From an uncultured Dokdonia sp. (lineage in GTDB: Bacteria > Bacteroidota > Bacteroidia > Flavobacteriales > Flavobacteriaceae), in NCBI RefSeq assembly GCF_947492815.1, contig NZ_CANLOB010000022.1, forward strand, positions 1-64,000: a DNA stretch of 64,000 nucleotides, read 5' to 3'. This document shows positions 41,902-50,677 of this stretch, piece by piece. Positions within the stretch are counted from its first letter, which is position 1; the number at the start of each line of letters is the position of its first letter. The notes under the pieces are model-generated. The model did no database searches. It was not told where the DNA came from and was given only the letters and a program-made list of their open reading frames with translations. The position numbers and the translations under genes were made by a program.

Positions 41902-42687
41902 CTATTGCACTTCTTCGACAGTTACTTTTCGTAACATAATCATCCCAAAAATGAGACATGGTAATACGACAAGAGTTATTACGATAGCGCTTGTTAGTGA
42001 CGTTGCTTGTTTTGTTGCTTCAGTAGTTGTTTCTGAAATTCCCATACTATCTAGTTTTGCAAAAAAGTCAATAAGTGCATGAATGATGATAAGAGGATAA
42101 AGTCGTTTGGTACGTAGTAATAAAGCACCAAAAAGGACTCCTATAAACAAGGCGAAAAATACTTGAGACACTTCTCCATAAATTCCCTTATCAAATTTAA
42201 GAAGGTGTAATAATCCAAAAATGAACCCTGCGCCAAACACTGAAAAAACAATACCTTTTTTAGAATGACCATATGCTTTTATAAGATACGATTGCATAAA
42301 TCCACGTAAACTCAATTCTTCAGAATAGCCAATACTAATACAATAGATAAGTAATAAAATGCTATTCATTAATAAATTATCTGTGACCATCTCATCCATA
42401 AATAAAACATTTATAAGAATCAAATAGAGCGGATATAGTAATAACCATTGATGCTGTACTTTTTCCGTATGAATCCCAGCCAGCGTTTGTAAGTGATATT
42501 TCTTTATAAAGAGATAGGCTATAAGACTCATAAGCACATTCACTCCTGTTGAAAATAAAGTGTGACTTCTATAAGAAGTAATCCCCTGACCTATAAGTAA
42601 GTTAGTAGTCCACTCCCTACTAACTATGATAAGAATAAGTAGTATAACAAAGATATAAAGAGGAATAAGAGAGATTTTGGCTTTCAT
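41902..42687 (-). CDS. CPBP family intramembrane metalloprotease
   Basis: The 261-residue protein has about seven membrane helices. The CPBP (Rce1/Abi) motifs are in place: SEELSLRGFMQSYL (EExxxR), FIFGLLHLLKF and LIIIHALIDF with the metal-binding histidines. Members cleave or process prenylated or peptide substrates in the membrane, and some protect against self-made bacteriocins. No bacteriocin gene is adjacent. It converges on the lipoprotein at 41505 with 4 bases between stops, so the two stop codons share a tight intergenic junction. Confidence 0.88.
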   Translation of the reverse strand: MKAKISLIPLYIFVILLILIIVSREWTTNLLIGQGITSYRSHTLFSTGVNVLMSLIAYLFIKKYHLQTLAGIHTEKVQHQWLLLYPLYLILINVLFMDEMVTDNLLMNSILLLIYCISIGYSEELSLRGFMQSYLIKAYGHSKKGIVFSVFGAGFIFGLLHLLKFDKGIYGEVSQVFFALFIGVLFGALLLRTKRLYPLIIIHALIDFFAKLDSMGISETTTEATKQATSLTSAIVITLVVLPCLIFGMIMLRKVTVEEVQ

Positions 42688-42792
42688 ACGTATGGTTAGT
42701 TTACTGTATATGAATAGTAGAAGATTTAATCTTTAAAATGTTACAAATACTGCTATAAAAAGATGTTAAAAACTCCTTCATTTTGTGGTTTA

Positions 42793-42800
42793 TAATTTTG
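42793..42800 (+). promoter_or_regulatory. Putative -7 promoter box for guaA
   Basis: TAATTTTG fits TAnnTTTG and lies 33 bases before the ATG at 42833. A second match, TATTTTTG at 42822, is too close to the ATG for a normal leader. Confidence 0.4.
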
Positions 42801-42832
42801 AAATACTGATGTTAAAATTGGTATTTTTGCCT

Positions 42833-44365
42833 ATGCAAAACAACGTCCTTATTTTAGACTTCGGGTCTCAGTATACACAGTTAATAGCGCGTCGTGTACG
42901 TGAGCTTAACATTTACTCAGAAATTAAACCTTATAACAACCCTCCTAAAGACTTATCTAGCTACAAAGCTGTTATTTTATCTGGATCACCGCATTCAGTA
43001 AGAGGAGAAACCCCGCCACATCCAGATCTCTCTGAGATTAAAGGTAAAAAACCCTTATTAGGTGTATGTTATGGAGCTCAATATTTAGCGCATTTTCATG
43101 GCGGTGAAGTTGGGCAGTCTAATACACGTGAGTATGGAAGAGCAAATCTTTCTATGGTAAAAGAAGGAGAAACTTTTCTTGAAGGTGTATCTATGAATAG
43201 TCAAGTATGGATGAGTCATAGTGATACGATAAAGAAGCTTCCAGAAGGCGCTGTTCGTATAGCATCTACACATGACGTAGAAAATGCAGGCTACCGAATA
43301 GAAGGAGAAGATACTTATGCAATACAGTTTCATCCTGAAGTATATCACTCTACTGATGGAAAAAAAATACTAGAAAATTTCTTAGTTAAAATCGCTGGCG
43401 TTGCCCAGACATGGACGCCTGACGCGTTTGTAGAGACGACAGTAGCCGACTTAAAATCAAAAATAGGTGATGATCGTGTGATCCTTGGACTCTCTGGCGG
43501 CGTAGATAGTACAGTGGCAGCAACATTATTACATAAAGCAATTGGAAAAAATCTACACTGTATTTTTGTAAATAACGGTTTACTCCGTAAAAATGAGTAT
43601 ACAGATGTACTCAAACAATATGAAGGTTTAGGGCTTAATGTAAAAGGGGTAGATGCTTCGGCACGCTTCTTGGATGCCTTAGAAGGAGAAAGTGATCCAG
43701 AGACCAAACGCAAAGCAATTGGACGTGTTTTTGTAGAGGTCTTTGATGATGAAAGTAAATTAGTTGAAAATGCAACGTGGCTTGCACAAGGAACTATTTA
43801 TCCAGATGTGATAGAATCTGTTAGCGCCACTGGAGGACCAAGCGCTACAATAAAATCACATCACAATGTAGGAGGATTACCTGATTATATGAAACTTAAA
43901 GTTGTAGAACCGCTTCGTATGATTTTTAAGGATGAGGTGCGTAGAGTAGGTGCAAGTATGGGATTATCGGCAACATTACTCGGTAGACACCCATTTCCAG
44001 GCCCTGGATTGGCGATACGAATTCTTGGAGATATCACTCCAGAAAAAGTACGTATATTACAGGAGGTAGACCATATTTTTATTAGTAGCCTTAGAGAATG
44101 GGGACTGTATGATAAAATATGGCAAGCAGGTGCAATGTTACTACCTGTAAACTCTGTAGGCGTTATGGGAGATGAGCGTACCTATGAAAAATGTGTGGCT
44201 TTAAGAGCTGTAGAAAGTACAGATGGCATGACTGCAGATTGGGTACATTTACCTTATGATTTTATGCAGAAAGTGTCTAATGATATAATAAACAAAGTAA
44301 AAGGCGTTAATAGAGTAGTGTACGATATTAGCTCTAAACCGCCAGCCACTATAGAGTGGGAATAA
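42833..44365 (+). CDS. guaA: GMP synthase (glutamine-hydrolysing)
   Basis: This enzyme makes GMP from XMP, ATP and glutamine. The start at 42833 (MQNNVLILDFGSQYTQLIARRVREL) is the family start; an in-frame codon at 42785 adds 16 residues without support. The length of 510 residues is normal. The class I glutamine amidotransferase motif LGVCYGAQYLAHFHGG carries the nucleophile Cys, and IQFHPEVYHS has the His and Glu. The ATP-pyrophosphatase P-loop LGLSGGVDSTVAA and the C-terminal dimer domain (LLGRHPFPGPGLAIRILG, ending ISSKPPATIEWE) are complete. The LysM protein gene begins 9 bases downstream, so they are cotranscribed. Confidence 0.97.
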   Translation: MQNNVLILDFGSQYTQLIARRVRELNIYSEIKPYNNPPKDLSSYKAVILSGSPHSVRGETPPHPDLSEIKGKKPLLGVCYGAQYLAHFHGGEVGQSNTREYGRANLSMVKEGETFLEGVSMNSQVWMSHSDTIKKLPEGAVRIASTHDVENAGYRIEGEDTYAIQFHPEVYHSTDGKKILENFLVKIAGVAQTWTPDAFVETTVADLKSKIGDDRVILGLSGGVDSTVAATLLHKAIGKNLHCIFVNNGLLRKNEYTDVLKQYEGLGLNVKGVDASARFLDALEGESDPETKRKAIGRVFVEVFDDESKLVENATWLAQGTIYPDVIESVSATGGPSATIKSHHNVGGLPDYMKLKVVEPLRMIFKDEVRRVGASMGLSATLLGRHPFPGPGLAIRILGDITPEKVRILQEVDHIFISSLREWGLYDKIWQAGAMLLPVNSVGVMGDERTYEKCVALRAVESTDGMTADWVHLPYDFMQKVSNDIINKVKGVNRVVYDISSKPPATIEWE

Positions 44366-44374
44366 ACCAAGATT

Positions 44375-46450
44375 ATGAAATTGAAACATCTTTTTTTAAT
44401 TTGTATATGTGTGTTGTCTTTTGCTTTCGCGAAAGCGGAATCTGAAGCATCCGTATATTTTCAAGAATTTATTTCACATCAAGTTACCGAAGGAGAAACT
44501 TTATATAGTATCGCCCGAAAGTATAAACTGAAGGAAAAGGATATTATTAAATTAAATCCTGATGCAAAAGAAAGAGTGTACGAAGGATTGGTATTGATCC
44601 TTCCAGCTACTGCGGCAACTTCAAAAGAAACAACAGCTACTCCTCAAGAAGATGTTCGTTTTAAAACACATAAAGTAAAGCGTAAAGAAACGTTATATAG
44701 TATTTCTAAAAAATACGATGTAACGCAAGATGCTATCAAGAAATATAATAAGCGTTTGTATAGCGAGACATTACGTAAAGGTGATAAAATTAGAATTCCT
44801 TTAAATTATGTAGGTGTTGTAGAAGAAAAAGTAACCATTACAAATACAGGTGGGGGTGTTTCTCAAGAAGAAGGACCAAGAGATGGAGGACCTGCTTTTG
44901 TTCCTTATGTAGTAAAAGCAAAAGAAACTAAATACGGTATTGCACGTCTATATGGAATTACCATTTCAGAACTAGAAGCTATCAATCCAGAAATGAAAGA
45001 TGGGCTGAAAGTAGGACAGACTATTAAAGTGCCTAATACTACCTTAGAAAAGAATGATACTGCCGTTATAAACGAAGAAGTATATGCCTTTTATGAAGTA
45101 AAGAAAGGAAATACAATTTATAGTCTTCTAAAAGAGTTTAATATCAATGCAGATAAACTTGTAGAATTAAACCCAACTGTAGCCGAAGGACTTAAAGAAG
45201 GAATGATCCTTAAAGTTCCTAAGGGTGTTTCAGGAACCATTTCAGAAACAACGGCAGATGCAGGAGCTATCATTGCTATTAATACAGATACAGCGAAAGC
45301 AAGCTTATTAGATAGTTTATCTAATTTCTCGACAAAGAAAGTAGTATTAATGCTACCTTTTGGAGTCAATCGTACCACAGCAGATTCACTATCTAATGGA
45401 GAGGAAATCATTAAAAATGATAGAGCCCTTAGAGTTTCATTAGATTTTTATAGCGGTGTATTAATCGCATTAGATCATGCAAAGCAAAAAGGAATTTCTA
45501 CAGATTTAAAAATATATGATACAGAGTATATAAAGGCAGATGGTGATGCTACCAATGCTAGAAAAGTAGAACGTCTTATCTCATCTAATGATTTTTCTGA
45601 TGTAGATGTGGTGATAGGACCTTTATTAGCAAGTAATTTTAATAGAGCATCTACGTTATTGGCACGTCAGAGAGTTCCTTTAATATCTCCTATAACACAA
45701 CATGTTGATTTTAGATCTAATGTCTTCCAATCTAGACCTAGTGAAGCTCAAATGCGTGAGGTCATGATAGATTATTTAAAACCTAGAGCAGCTGGAAAAA
45801 ATATCATCATTATAGCTGACCAAAAGAATGCTAAGATAAAAACGAGATTACAATCTCTTTTTCCTAACGCTAAAATAGTAAAGGTTACAGAAGGTGATGA
45901 TGGGCCATATTTAGGGCGGTATGATATTACTGATAAACTATCAGAAACTATTGAAAATTGGGTCATTATAGAAACAGATGATGTACCACTTATAAGTTCA
46001 GCTACCACGAGACTTAATACATCGTTAATAACCAGTAAAATAACATTATTTACTACTAAAAAAGGAAGAGCTTATGACAGTGATGCAATACAGCATATGG
46101 ATTTAATGCATCTTCATTTTCATTACCCTTCTATGAATAAAGAATATACATATAGCGTCACAAAAGAGTTTGTAGATATGTATGAAGATCGGTATGATAT
46201 TACGCCTAGTAAAGAAGCAATACGTGGGTATGATATTATGTATGATACCTTACTTCGTTTAGCATTTGCTGAAAACTTGTATGATGCCGCTAGTTCTGGT
46301 TTAGAAACAAGTTATATAGAAAATAAATTTCGATATGATCAAAAGAGCTCAGGCGGTTTTTATAATAATGCGATATATCTTATAAAATATTCAGAAGGGC
46401 TGATGCTAGAAGAGATTTCTCAAGAACCTCTAGAAGAAGTAGAAGATTAG
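44375..46450 (+). CDS. LysM repeats fused to periplasmic-binding-like domain
   Basis: The 691-residue exported protein has four LysM repeats (about 33-78, 95-142, 173-219, 237-281), for example HQVTEGETLYSIARKYKL and YEVKKGNTIYSLLKEFNI. A type 1 periplasmic-binding fold follows (about 310-680): KVVLMLPFGVNR, VDVVIGPLLASNFNRAS, KNIIIIADQKNAKIKTRLQSLFP. This LysM-binding fold fusion is common in Flavobacteriaceae. It should bind peptidoglycan and perhaps a small ligand. The signal peptide core contains the palindrome, which encodes FAKAES at the cleavage region. Cotranscribed with guaA, without obvious functional link. Confidence 0.88.
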   Translation: MKLKHLFLICICVLSFAFAKAESEASVYFQEFISHQVTEGETLYSIARKYKLKEKDIIKLNPDAKERVYEGLVLILPATAATSKETTATPQEDVRFKTHKVKRKETLYSISKKYDVTQDAIKKYNKRLYSETLRKGDKIRIPLNYVGVVEEKVTITNTGGGVSQEEGPRDGGPAFVPYVVKAKETKYGIARLYGITISELEAINPEMKDGLKVGQTIKVPNTTLEKNDTAVINEEVYAFYEVKKGNTIYSLLKEFNINADKLVELNPTVAEGLKEGMILKVPKGVSGTISETTADAGAIIAINTDTAKASLLDSLSNFSTKKVVLMLPFGVNRTTADSLSNGEEIIKNDRALRVSLDFYSGVLIALDHAKQKGISTDLKIYDTEYIKADGDATNARKVERLISSNDFSDVDVVIGPLLASNFNRASTLLARQRVPLISPITQHVDFRSNVFQSRPSEAQMREVMIDYLKPRAAGKNIIIIADQKNAKIKTRLQSLFPNAKIVKVTEGDDGPYLGRYDITDKLSETIENWVIIETDDVPLISSATTRLNTSLITSKITLFTTKKGRAYDSDAIQHMDLMHLHFHYPSMNKEYTYSVTKEFVDMYEDRYDITPSKEAIRGYDIMYDTLLRLAFAENLYDAASSGLETSYIENKFRYDQKSSGGFYNNAIYLIKYSEGLMLEEISQEPLEEVED
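44422..44437. repeat. Palindrome copy (one mismatch), coding in signal peptide
   Basis: TGCTTTCGCGAAAGCG encodes AFAKA within the signal peptide FAFAKAESEA, where A-K-A could serve as the cleavage site. Confidence 0.9.
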
Positions 46451-46470
46451 AGAAAACAACCCATTGTAAC

Positions 46471-46512
46471 ACATAAAAAAAGCAGTAACCTTTGTTACTG
46501 CTTTTTTTATGT
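46471..46512. terminator. Bidirectional intrinsic terminator
   Basis: ACATAAAAAAAGCAGTAAC, a CTTT loop, and its full complement form a 19-base perfect stem between the converging LysM and metzincin genes. It has A- and T-runs on both sides, so it can end both units. Confidence 0.92.
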
Positions 46513-46531
46513 GTTTATTTTTAAATAGGTA

Positions 46532-47317
46532 TTATAAACCTCCATTTGCTTGTAAATCTGCTATACATAACGGATCAAACTCTGGAATAGTAGCAATATC
46601 ACTGGTATTAAATATACTTGTCACTGTTTGGAAAAACATTAAACATCCATCTACATTACAATGTCTTTCATTATTTTCATCTTCATGATCTGATGTAAGT
46701 GGCGTTCCTGAGTTTACAAGGCCAAATATATGTCCAAACTCATGACGTAGTGTAGACGTCTCAAGTAATGTTCTATTGATTGGAGTAGGAGAGGTATTTG
46801 CAAGATCTATAAATGTTTTTTCATAAATCACCATAGAAGTGTTGCGATAGGCTGTACCTAAGACAAATGAATTACCAGAATTGGATGCTGAGATTCCATC
46901 AGAGAAAAACATCCAAACTCCTATTTCATCCCCATCATTAAATACCGTACGATTATCATCTTCAATAGCAACAATCTCATTAATATCATATGGAGCTGTT
47001 TCAGTAGGAGTAATCATACTCTCAACAATAGTAATTCCATCTGGTTTATCTAAACGTTCTTCAAGAAAACTTTGGATAAGATCTATGGTGGTTTGTGTAG
47101 GTCTAAAACCTTCTACATAGGCAAGTTCTAATCGCAAACTTTTAAAATCTGTTGCAGAAAGTAATTCATTTGCAGAAGAACCTAACGGTTGTTGGTTTGC
47201 ACTAGCATTTGGATTTGTATCAGGAGGTGTCTCTTCATCGTCATTTCCACAACTTACAACGGTAAAAGCAACACATAAAAGCACTAAAAAAGGGAATCTT
47301 AATCTTTTCAATATCAT
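46532..47317 (-). CDS. Secreted metzincin-type metalloprotease, lipoprotein
   Basis: The 261-residue protein is a lipoprotein (signal ending FTVVSC) with a zinc motif HEFGHIFGLVNSG, followed by a likely third ligand in DHEDEN and a Met-turn candidate CLMFF. The pattern HExxHxxG plus a later Met fits the metzincin clan. The preceding region (about 60-180) has the usual beta-rich N-terminal half (VWMFFSDGISASNSGNSF). The disordered linker after the lipid site is acidic. Cysteines in HCNVDGC near the Met-turn may stabilise the site. Substrate unknown. It could degrade proteins at the cell surface. Confidence 0.85.
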   Translation of the reverse strand: MILKRLRFPFLVLLCVAFTVVSCGNDDEETPPDTNPNASANQQPLGSSANELLSATDFKSLRLELAYVEGFRPTQTTIDLIQSFLEERLDKPDGITIVESMITPTETAPYDINEIVAIEDDNRTVFNDGDEIGVWMFFSDGISASNSGNSFVLGTAYRNTSMVIYEKTFIDLANTSPTPINRTLLETSTLRHEFGHIFGLVNSGTPLTSDHEDENNERHCNVDGCLMFFQTVTSIFNTSDIATIPEFDPLCIADLQANGGL

Positions 47318-47353
47318 TTTTTATATATTTAAACCTCTAATTTAATCGTAAAA

Positions 47354-47890
47354 ATGATGAAAAAATTACTTTTTGTACTATTTTTTTTAAGTTCATTACA
47401 TTTCAATGCGCAAGAATCTACCTATCATGGCGATGTTATGCGATATCTTACAATGAATGGAACTGCCAATCAATATAGTGCAGCTATTGATCAATTATTT
47501 GAACTTCTTGGTAAGCAATATCAAGAATATAATGTGCCGAGTGATGTTTGGAGTGAACTTAGAAAAGAGACAACACCTGAATTAAATAAGATTTTAAATA
47601 TGCTGGTTTCTGCCTATAGAGGTACATATGAACATGAAGATATTAAGAACATGATTGCGTTTTATGAAACCTCAACAGGTAAACAACTCATAGCAGATAA
47701 AACAGCTTTAAATTATGAACAACAAAAGGAAGCATCTGTATTTTATAACTCGCCAACAGGTCAAAAAATCTTGACGTCAGAGCAACAGATATCAAGTCGT
47801 GTAGGCGAAGTATCTGAAATTTGGAGTCGTGATTTATATAGAAGCTTAGTTGATAAACTTGCAGAAAAAGGATATGTCATGCAACAGTAA
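47354..47890 (+). CDS. DUF2059 family secreted protein
   Basis: The 178-residue protein has a signal peptide (about 1-19, ending FNAQ) and one DUF2059 domain. YLTMNGTANQYSAAIDQLFELL is followed by ELNKILNMLVSAYRGTYEHEDIKNMIAFYETSTGKQLI and KASVFYNSPTGQKI-like (QKEASVFYNSPTGQKI) motifs. It is helical and periplasmic in family members, with no assigned function. It diverges from the metzincin gene and its 3' end overlaps the methyltransferase gene by 14 bases in convergent orientation. Confidence 0.88.
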   Translation: MMKKLLFVLFFLSSLHFNAQESTYHGDVMRYLTMNGTANQYSAAIDQLFELLGKQYQEYNVPSDVWSELRKETTPELNKILNMLVSAYRGTYEHEDIKNMIAFYETSTGKQLIADKTALNYEQQKEASVFYNSPTGQKILTSEQQISSRVGEVSEIWSRDLYRSLVDKLAEKGYVMQQ

Positions 47891-48581
47891 GTTGCGCTAA
47901 ATAATCATAATGATCACCTTCTAAAATGAGTTCACAATTGAGCTCATTTTTTTTTGCGTAGTGTGCTAGAGTCTCAAAGTCTAAGTATAGCCATTTAAAG
48001 TCTTCAGAGCGTTGTCCTTTATAACTCATTCCCATAACAACTTCACCATAATATGTGCTGTGTAGATCTATCCAATAGCCTCCATCATCAGTTTCAAACA
48101 TGTATTTTATATCAGATCCATCTATTAGGATTTGACCTGCTGGCCGTAGTAGCTTTTTTAGGTGTTGTAAATAAGTATCAATTTTTGATATTTCTTCAAA
48201 AATTCCAGTACCGTTCATCAGTAAAAGTAAGGTGTCGTAAGTGTCGTTATGATCTAATATAGATGATGTAATAGCATGTTTCAGTGTACGCTTTCGCGAA
48301 AGCGTACCACAGCCCTTTGAAATATCCAGAGCAGTTACCTCAATATCATGTTCTTGTAACCAAAGACTGTGACTTCCAGCACCACTACCTATATCTAACG
48401 TTTTCCCTTTGCATAATTGCAATGCTTTTTGCTCTATTGCTGGCATCTCATCGTAAGTGCGGAACAGATAAGGGATTGGTATATGATCATCTTCAGCGAT
48501 AGAAGAATGTACAATGATATCTTCTGTATACTGTTTATCAAAGTAATCATTAACGGCCTGACCGAATATATCTATATCCAT
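47877..48581 (-). CDS. Class I SAM-dependent methyltransferase
   Basis: The 234-residue protein has the SAM-binding motif GKTLDIGSGAGSHSLWLQ, then ITSSILDHNDTYDTLLLLMNGTGIFEE and LKKLLRPAGQILIDGSD, as in small-molecule or cofactor methyltransferases. The substrate is unknown. A palindrome copy at 48289 (extended to a 22-base perfect palindrome) is read as TLSRKRT. Convergent overlap with the DUF2059 gene by 14 bases means both 3' ends share DNA. A YkgJ-type gene diverges from its 5' end. Confidence 0.86.
   Translation of the reverse strand: MDIDIFGQAVNDYFDKQYTEDIIVHSSIAEDDHIPIPYLFRTYDEMPAIEQKALQLCKGKTLDIGSGAGSHSLWLQEHDIEVTALDISKGCGTLSRKRTLKHAITSSILDHNDTYDTLLLLMNGTGIFEEISKIDTYLQHLKKLLRPAGQILIDGSDIKYMFETDDGGYWIDLHSTYYGEVVMGMSYKGQRSEDFKWLYLDFETLAHYAKKNELNCELILEGDHYDYLAQLTVA
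48289..48304. repeat. Palindrome copy (perfect, extended), coding
   Basis: The core is part of a 22-base perfect palindrome (48286-48307). On the minus strand it encodes LSRKR inside the methyltransferase. Confidence 0.95.
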
Positions 48582-48604
48582 AAAATAGTACTTACATTTG
48601 TGTT

Positions 48605-49099
48605 ATGGAAGACTTGCTCAAATCTTTACCACAACTTGCCAAAGATAAACATAACGAGAACAAAAAGTTCTTTGCAAAGTTGCGCAAAAAAACACCTAAG
48701 AAGTTAGATTACTTAATGCAAGAATTGCATGAAGAAGAGTTTGAACGTACTGATTGTTTATCATGCGCCAATTGTTGTAAAACAACAGGCCCACTGTTTA
48801 CAGATAAGGATATTACACGTATTGCGAAGCATTTCAGAATGAAAGAACAAGCATTTATAGATACGTATTTGCGTATTGATGAAGATAATGATTATGTATT
48901 GCAAAGTGTGCCTTGTACTTTTTTAGGCGCCGATAATTACTGTTCTATTTATGAGGTACGTCCTAAAGCATGTAGAGAGTTTCCACATACGGATCGTAAA
49001 AAATTTCAGCAAATTTCTAATCTTACGCTTAAAAATGTAGCGATGTGTCCAGCTGCATTCAATATTGTAGAGGAAATGAAACGTAGAATTCCGAAATAA
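48605..49099 (+). CDS. YkgJ-type cysteine-cluster protein
   Basis: The 164-residue protein has the metal-binding cysteine pattern CLSCANCC near residue 56, then CTFLGADNYCSIYEVRPKACREFPH, matching the YkgJ/Fe-S-or-zinc-binding family. The cluster probably binds iron-sulfur or zinc. The N-terminal part is helical and basic (HNENKKFFAKLRKKTPKK). Family members are widespread and uncharacterised. It is divergent from the methyltransferase with 23 bases between starts, so their promoters overlap. It converges with the dienelactone hydrolase gene. Confidence 0.88.
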   Translation: MEDLLKSLPQLAKDKHNENKKFFAKLRKKTPKKLDYLMQELHEEEFERTDCLSCANCCKTTGPLFTDKDITRIAKHFRMKEQAFIDTYLRIDEDNDYVLQSVPCTFLGADNYCSIYEVRPKACREFPHTDRKKFQQISNLTLKNVAMCPAAFNIVEEMKRRIPK

Positions 49100-49104
49100 G
49101 AACA

Positions 49105-49872
49105 TTAGTTTAACTGACTATCAAAATATGTAATTACATCATTAAGTGCATCTTTAGTGGCATGTCCTTCTTCGTCTACAAAATCTAAAGTTAATATCGC
49201 ATGCCCATCTCCTGGTAGTTCATGAAGTATGATGCGTTCTCGATCTGTATTAAATGTTTTTTTGTAAAGGTCAAAACGTGATGCAGGACACATTCCATCT
49301 TCTTTAAAACGCGCACAATGCATTGGACCTATATCATCCAATCTATTTTTGACTTGTGTTATTTCTTCGGGACTCATATGTATACCTCTTCTTTTAAATG
49401 GAAGAGATGGTTGACTTGCAAATCCAGCAAGCACAGCTTGATTTGCCATGAGTGAAATTGCAAAATTGCCTGTGAGACACATCCCAATCACCGCAACACC
49501 TTGTACCTGGTGTTTTTCTTTTGTATACGTGCAGAGGTCTGATAAGAAGTCTACGATGGGACTTGAATGATTTCTTGCAAGAGCACTAAATTGACGGCGC
49601 ATACAGAAAAGAACCTTTCCAAAATTTGCAAAGGTGGCTGTTTTTCCAATTTTACCAAAAAGGTGCGGGAGTACAACAGTATATCCTTCATTTACAAAAC
49701 GATCGGATAAAGCAAGTGTTTCTTGTCCTATACCGGGCAACTCTTGAATGATGATGACTACTTTAGAACCACTGCCTTGTGTGTAGATGGTATTGGTTAC
49801 TACTTTTCCGTTGCGTAATCTACTGGTAAATGATTCTTTTTGATATGCATCTATTTGTGTAATGGAACTCAT
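49105..49872 (-). CDS. Dienelactone hydrolase family protein
   Basis: The 255-residue alpha/beta hydrolase has a Cys nucleophile in VIGMCLTGNFAISL, as in dienelactone hydrolases, and a C-terminal His in LPGDGHAILTLDF. QELPGIGQETLALSDRFVNEGYTVVLPHLFG is typical of the family's first half. The acid residue is not clear by eye. It would hydrolyse lactones or esters. It has no signal peptide. It is the last gene of a same-strand group including the hydroxylase-like and RIP-like genes, but the gaps of 100 bases or more leave operon structure uncertain. Confidence 0.85.
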   Translation of the reverse strand: MSSITQIDAYQKESFTSRLRNGKVVTNTIYTQGSGSKVVIIIQELPGIGQETLALSDRFVNEGYTVVLPHLFGKIGKTATFANFGKVLFCMRRQFSALARNHSSPIVDFLSDLCTYTKEKHQVQGVAVIGMCLTGNFAISLMANQAVLAGFASQPSLPFKRRGIHMSPEEITQVKNRLDDIGPMHCARFKEDGMCPASRFDLYKKTFNTDRERIILHELPGDGHAILTLDFVDEEGHATKDALNDVITYFDSQLN

Positions 49873-49982
49873 ACTCCTTTTTATTTTAGGTGTTTTATAA
49901 GTAGCTGTTATTGCTTAGATATACTTATAATCTACTGTAAATTATTTAATGATAGGGAGTGTTGGGCTTCTGGTGTTATATA

Positions 49983-50576
49983 CTAAGCGTTTTCGCTATC
50001 TGCAATCACTTTTCTGATCCAATCATTTGGAATCATATCAATGGTTAGGTTGATGCGCTCTTCGGCACCTGCATTAACTACTTTATGCGGATCAGTAAGG
50101 CGTAAGTACCAACATTCACCAGGTATCATAGGCACTGGTGTTCCATTCAGGAAAAAGACAACATCATCATTGTTCAAAATAGGGATGGTGAGTCTAATGA
50201 CTGAGCGTTCTACTTCTAATCCTAATGTAGGATCGGTATGTTCTCTCACATTAGAATTGGGTGCCAGTCTTAGTAAGCGTACTAAAGTAACTTTCGTATG
50301 TTCCTTAAAAGTATTAATAATACTTTGAAAGTACGGAGATGCATTTAAAGCAGGCGTATCCATCCAGTCAGTCCATGAGCCATCTGCATAATCCATTGCT
50401 GGAGGTGGAAAAGGAAGTGTCGTATCTACTTCATGAGCAGGTGCACGTAAAGGAATTACATTATAATACTCAAACTGCCCAAACTGTAAATTTTTAAATT
50501 CTTCCAGCATTTTTGCTGTATCAAAAGTAAAAGGAAGTTTTATTCTGTCTTTTGTCTGTGTAGCTGTAGTATCCAT
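49983..50576 (-). CDS. Aspartyl/asparaginyl beta-hydroxylase-like protein
   Basis: The 197-residue protein resembles Fe(II)/2-oxoglutarate-dependent Asp/Asn beta-hydroxylases. VREHTDPTLGLE supplies the His-x-Asp pair, LTIPILNNDDVVFFLNG follows, and YLRLTDPHKVVNAGAEERINLTIDM has the distal His and an Arg for 2-oxoglutarate. The catalytic triad is therefore intact. Such enzymes hydroxylate residues in proteins or peptides, including some RiPPs. It lies downstream of the RIP-like gene on the same strand with a 101-base gap. A substrate such as the Cys-rich small protein at 51644 is conceivable but unproven. Confidence 0.82.
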   Translation of the reverse strand: MDTTATQTKDRIKLPFTFDTAKMLEEFKNLQFGQFEYYNVIPLRAPAHEVDTTLPFPPPAMDYADGSWTDWMDTPALNASPYFQSIINTFKEHTKVTLVRLLRLAPNSNVREHTDPTLGLEVERSVIRLTIPILNNDDVVFFLNGTPVPMIPGECWYLRLTDPHKVVNAGAEERINLTIDMIPNDWIRKVIADSENA

Positions 50577-50677
50577 ATGCCTGCTAAAATCAATTGATTA
50601 ATTATACACCCTTAAAATACTTATTTTCTAACTATCGAAATACCCGTAAATCTACCTGATTTTATATGTGAAGATAA

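Noticed and set aside
42785..42832. Longer guaA start
   Set aside because: The extra 16 residues are not family-like, and the shorter start matches the conserved N-terminus of GMP synthases.
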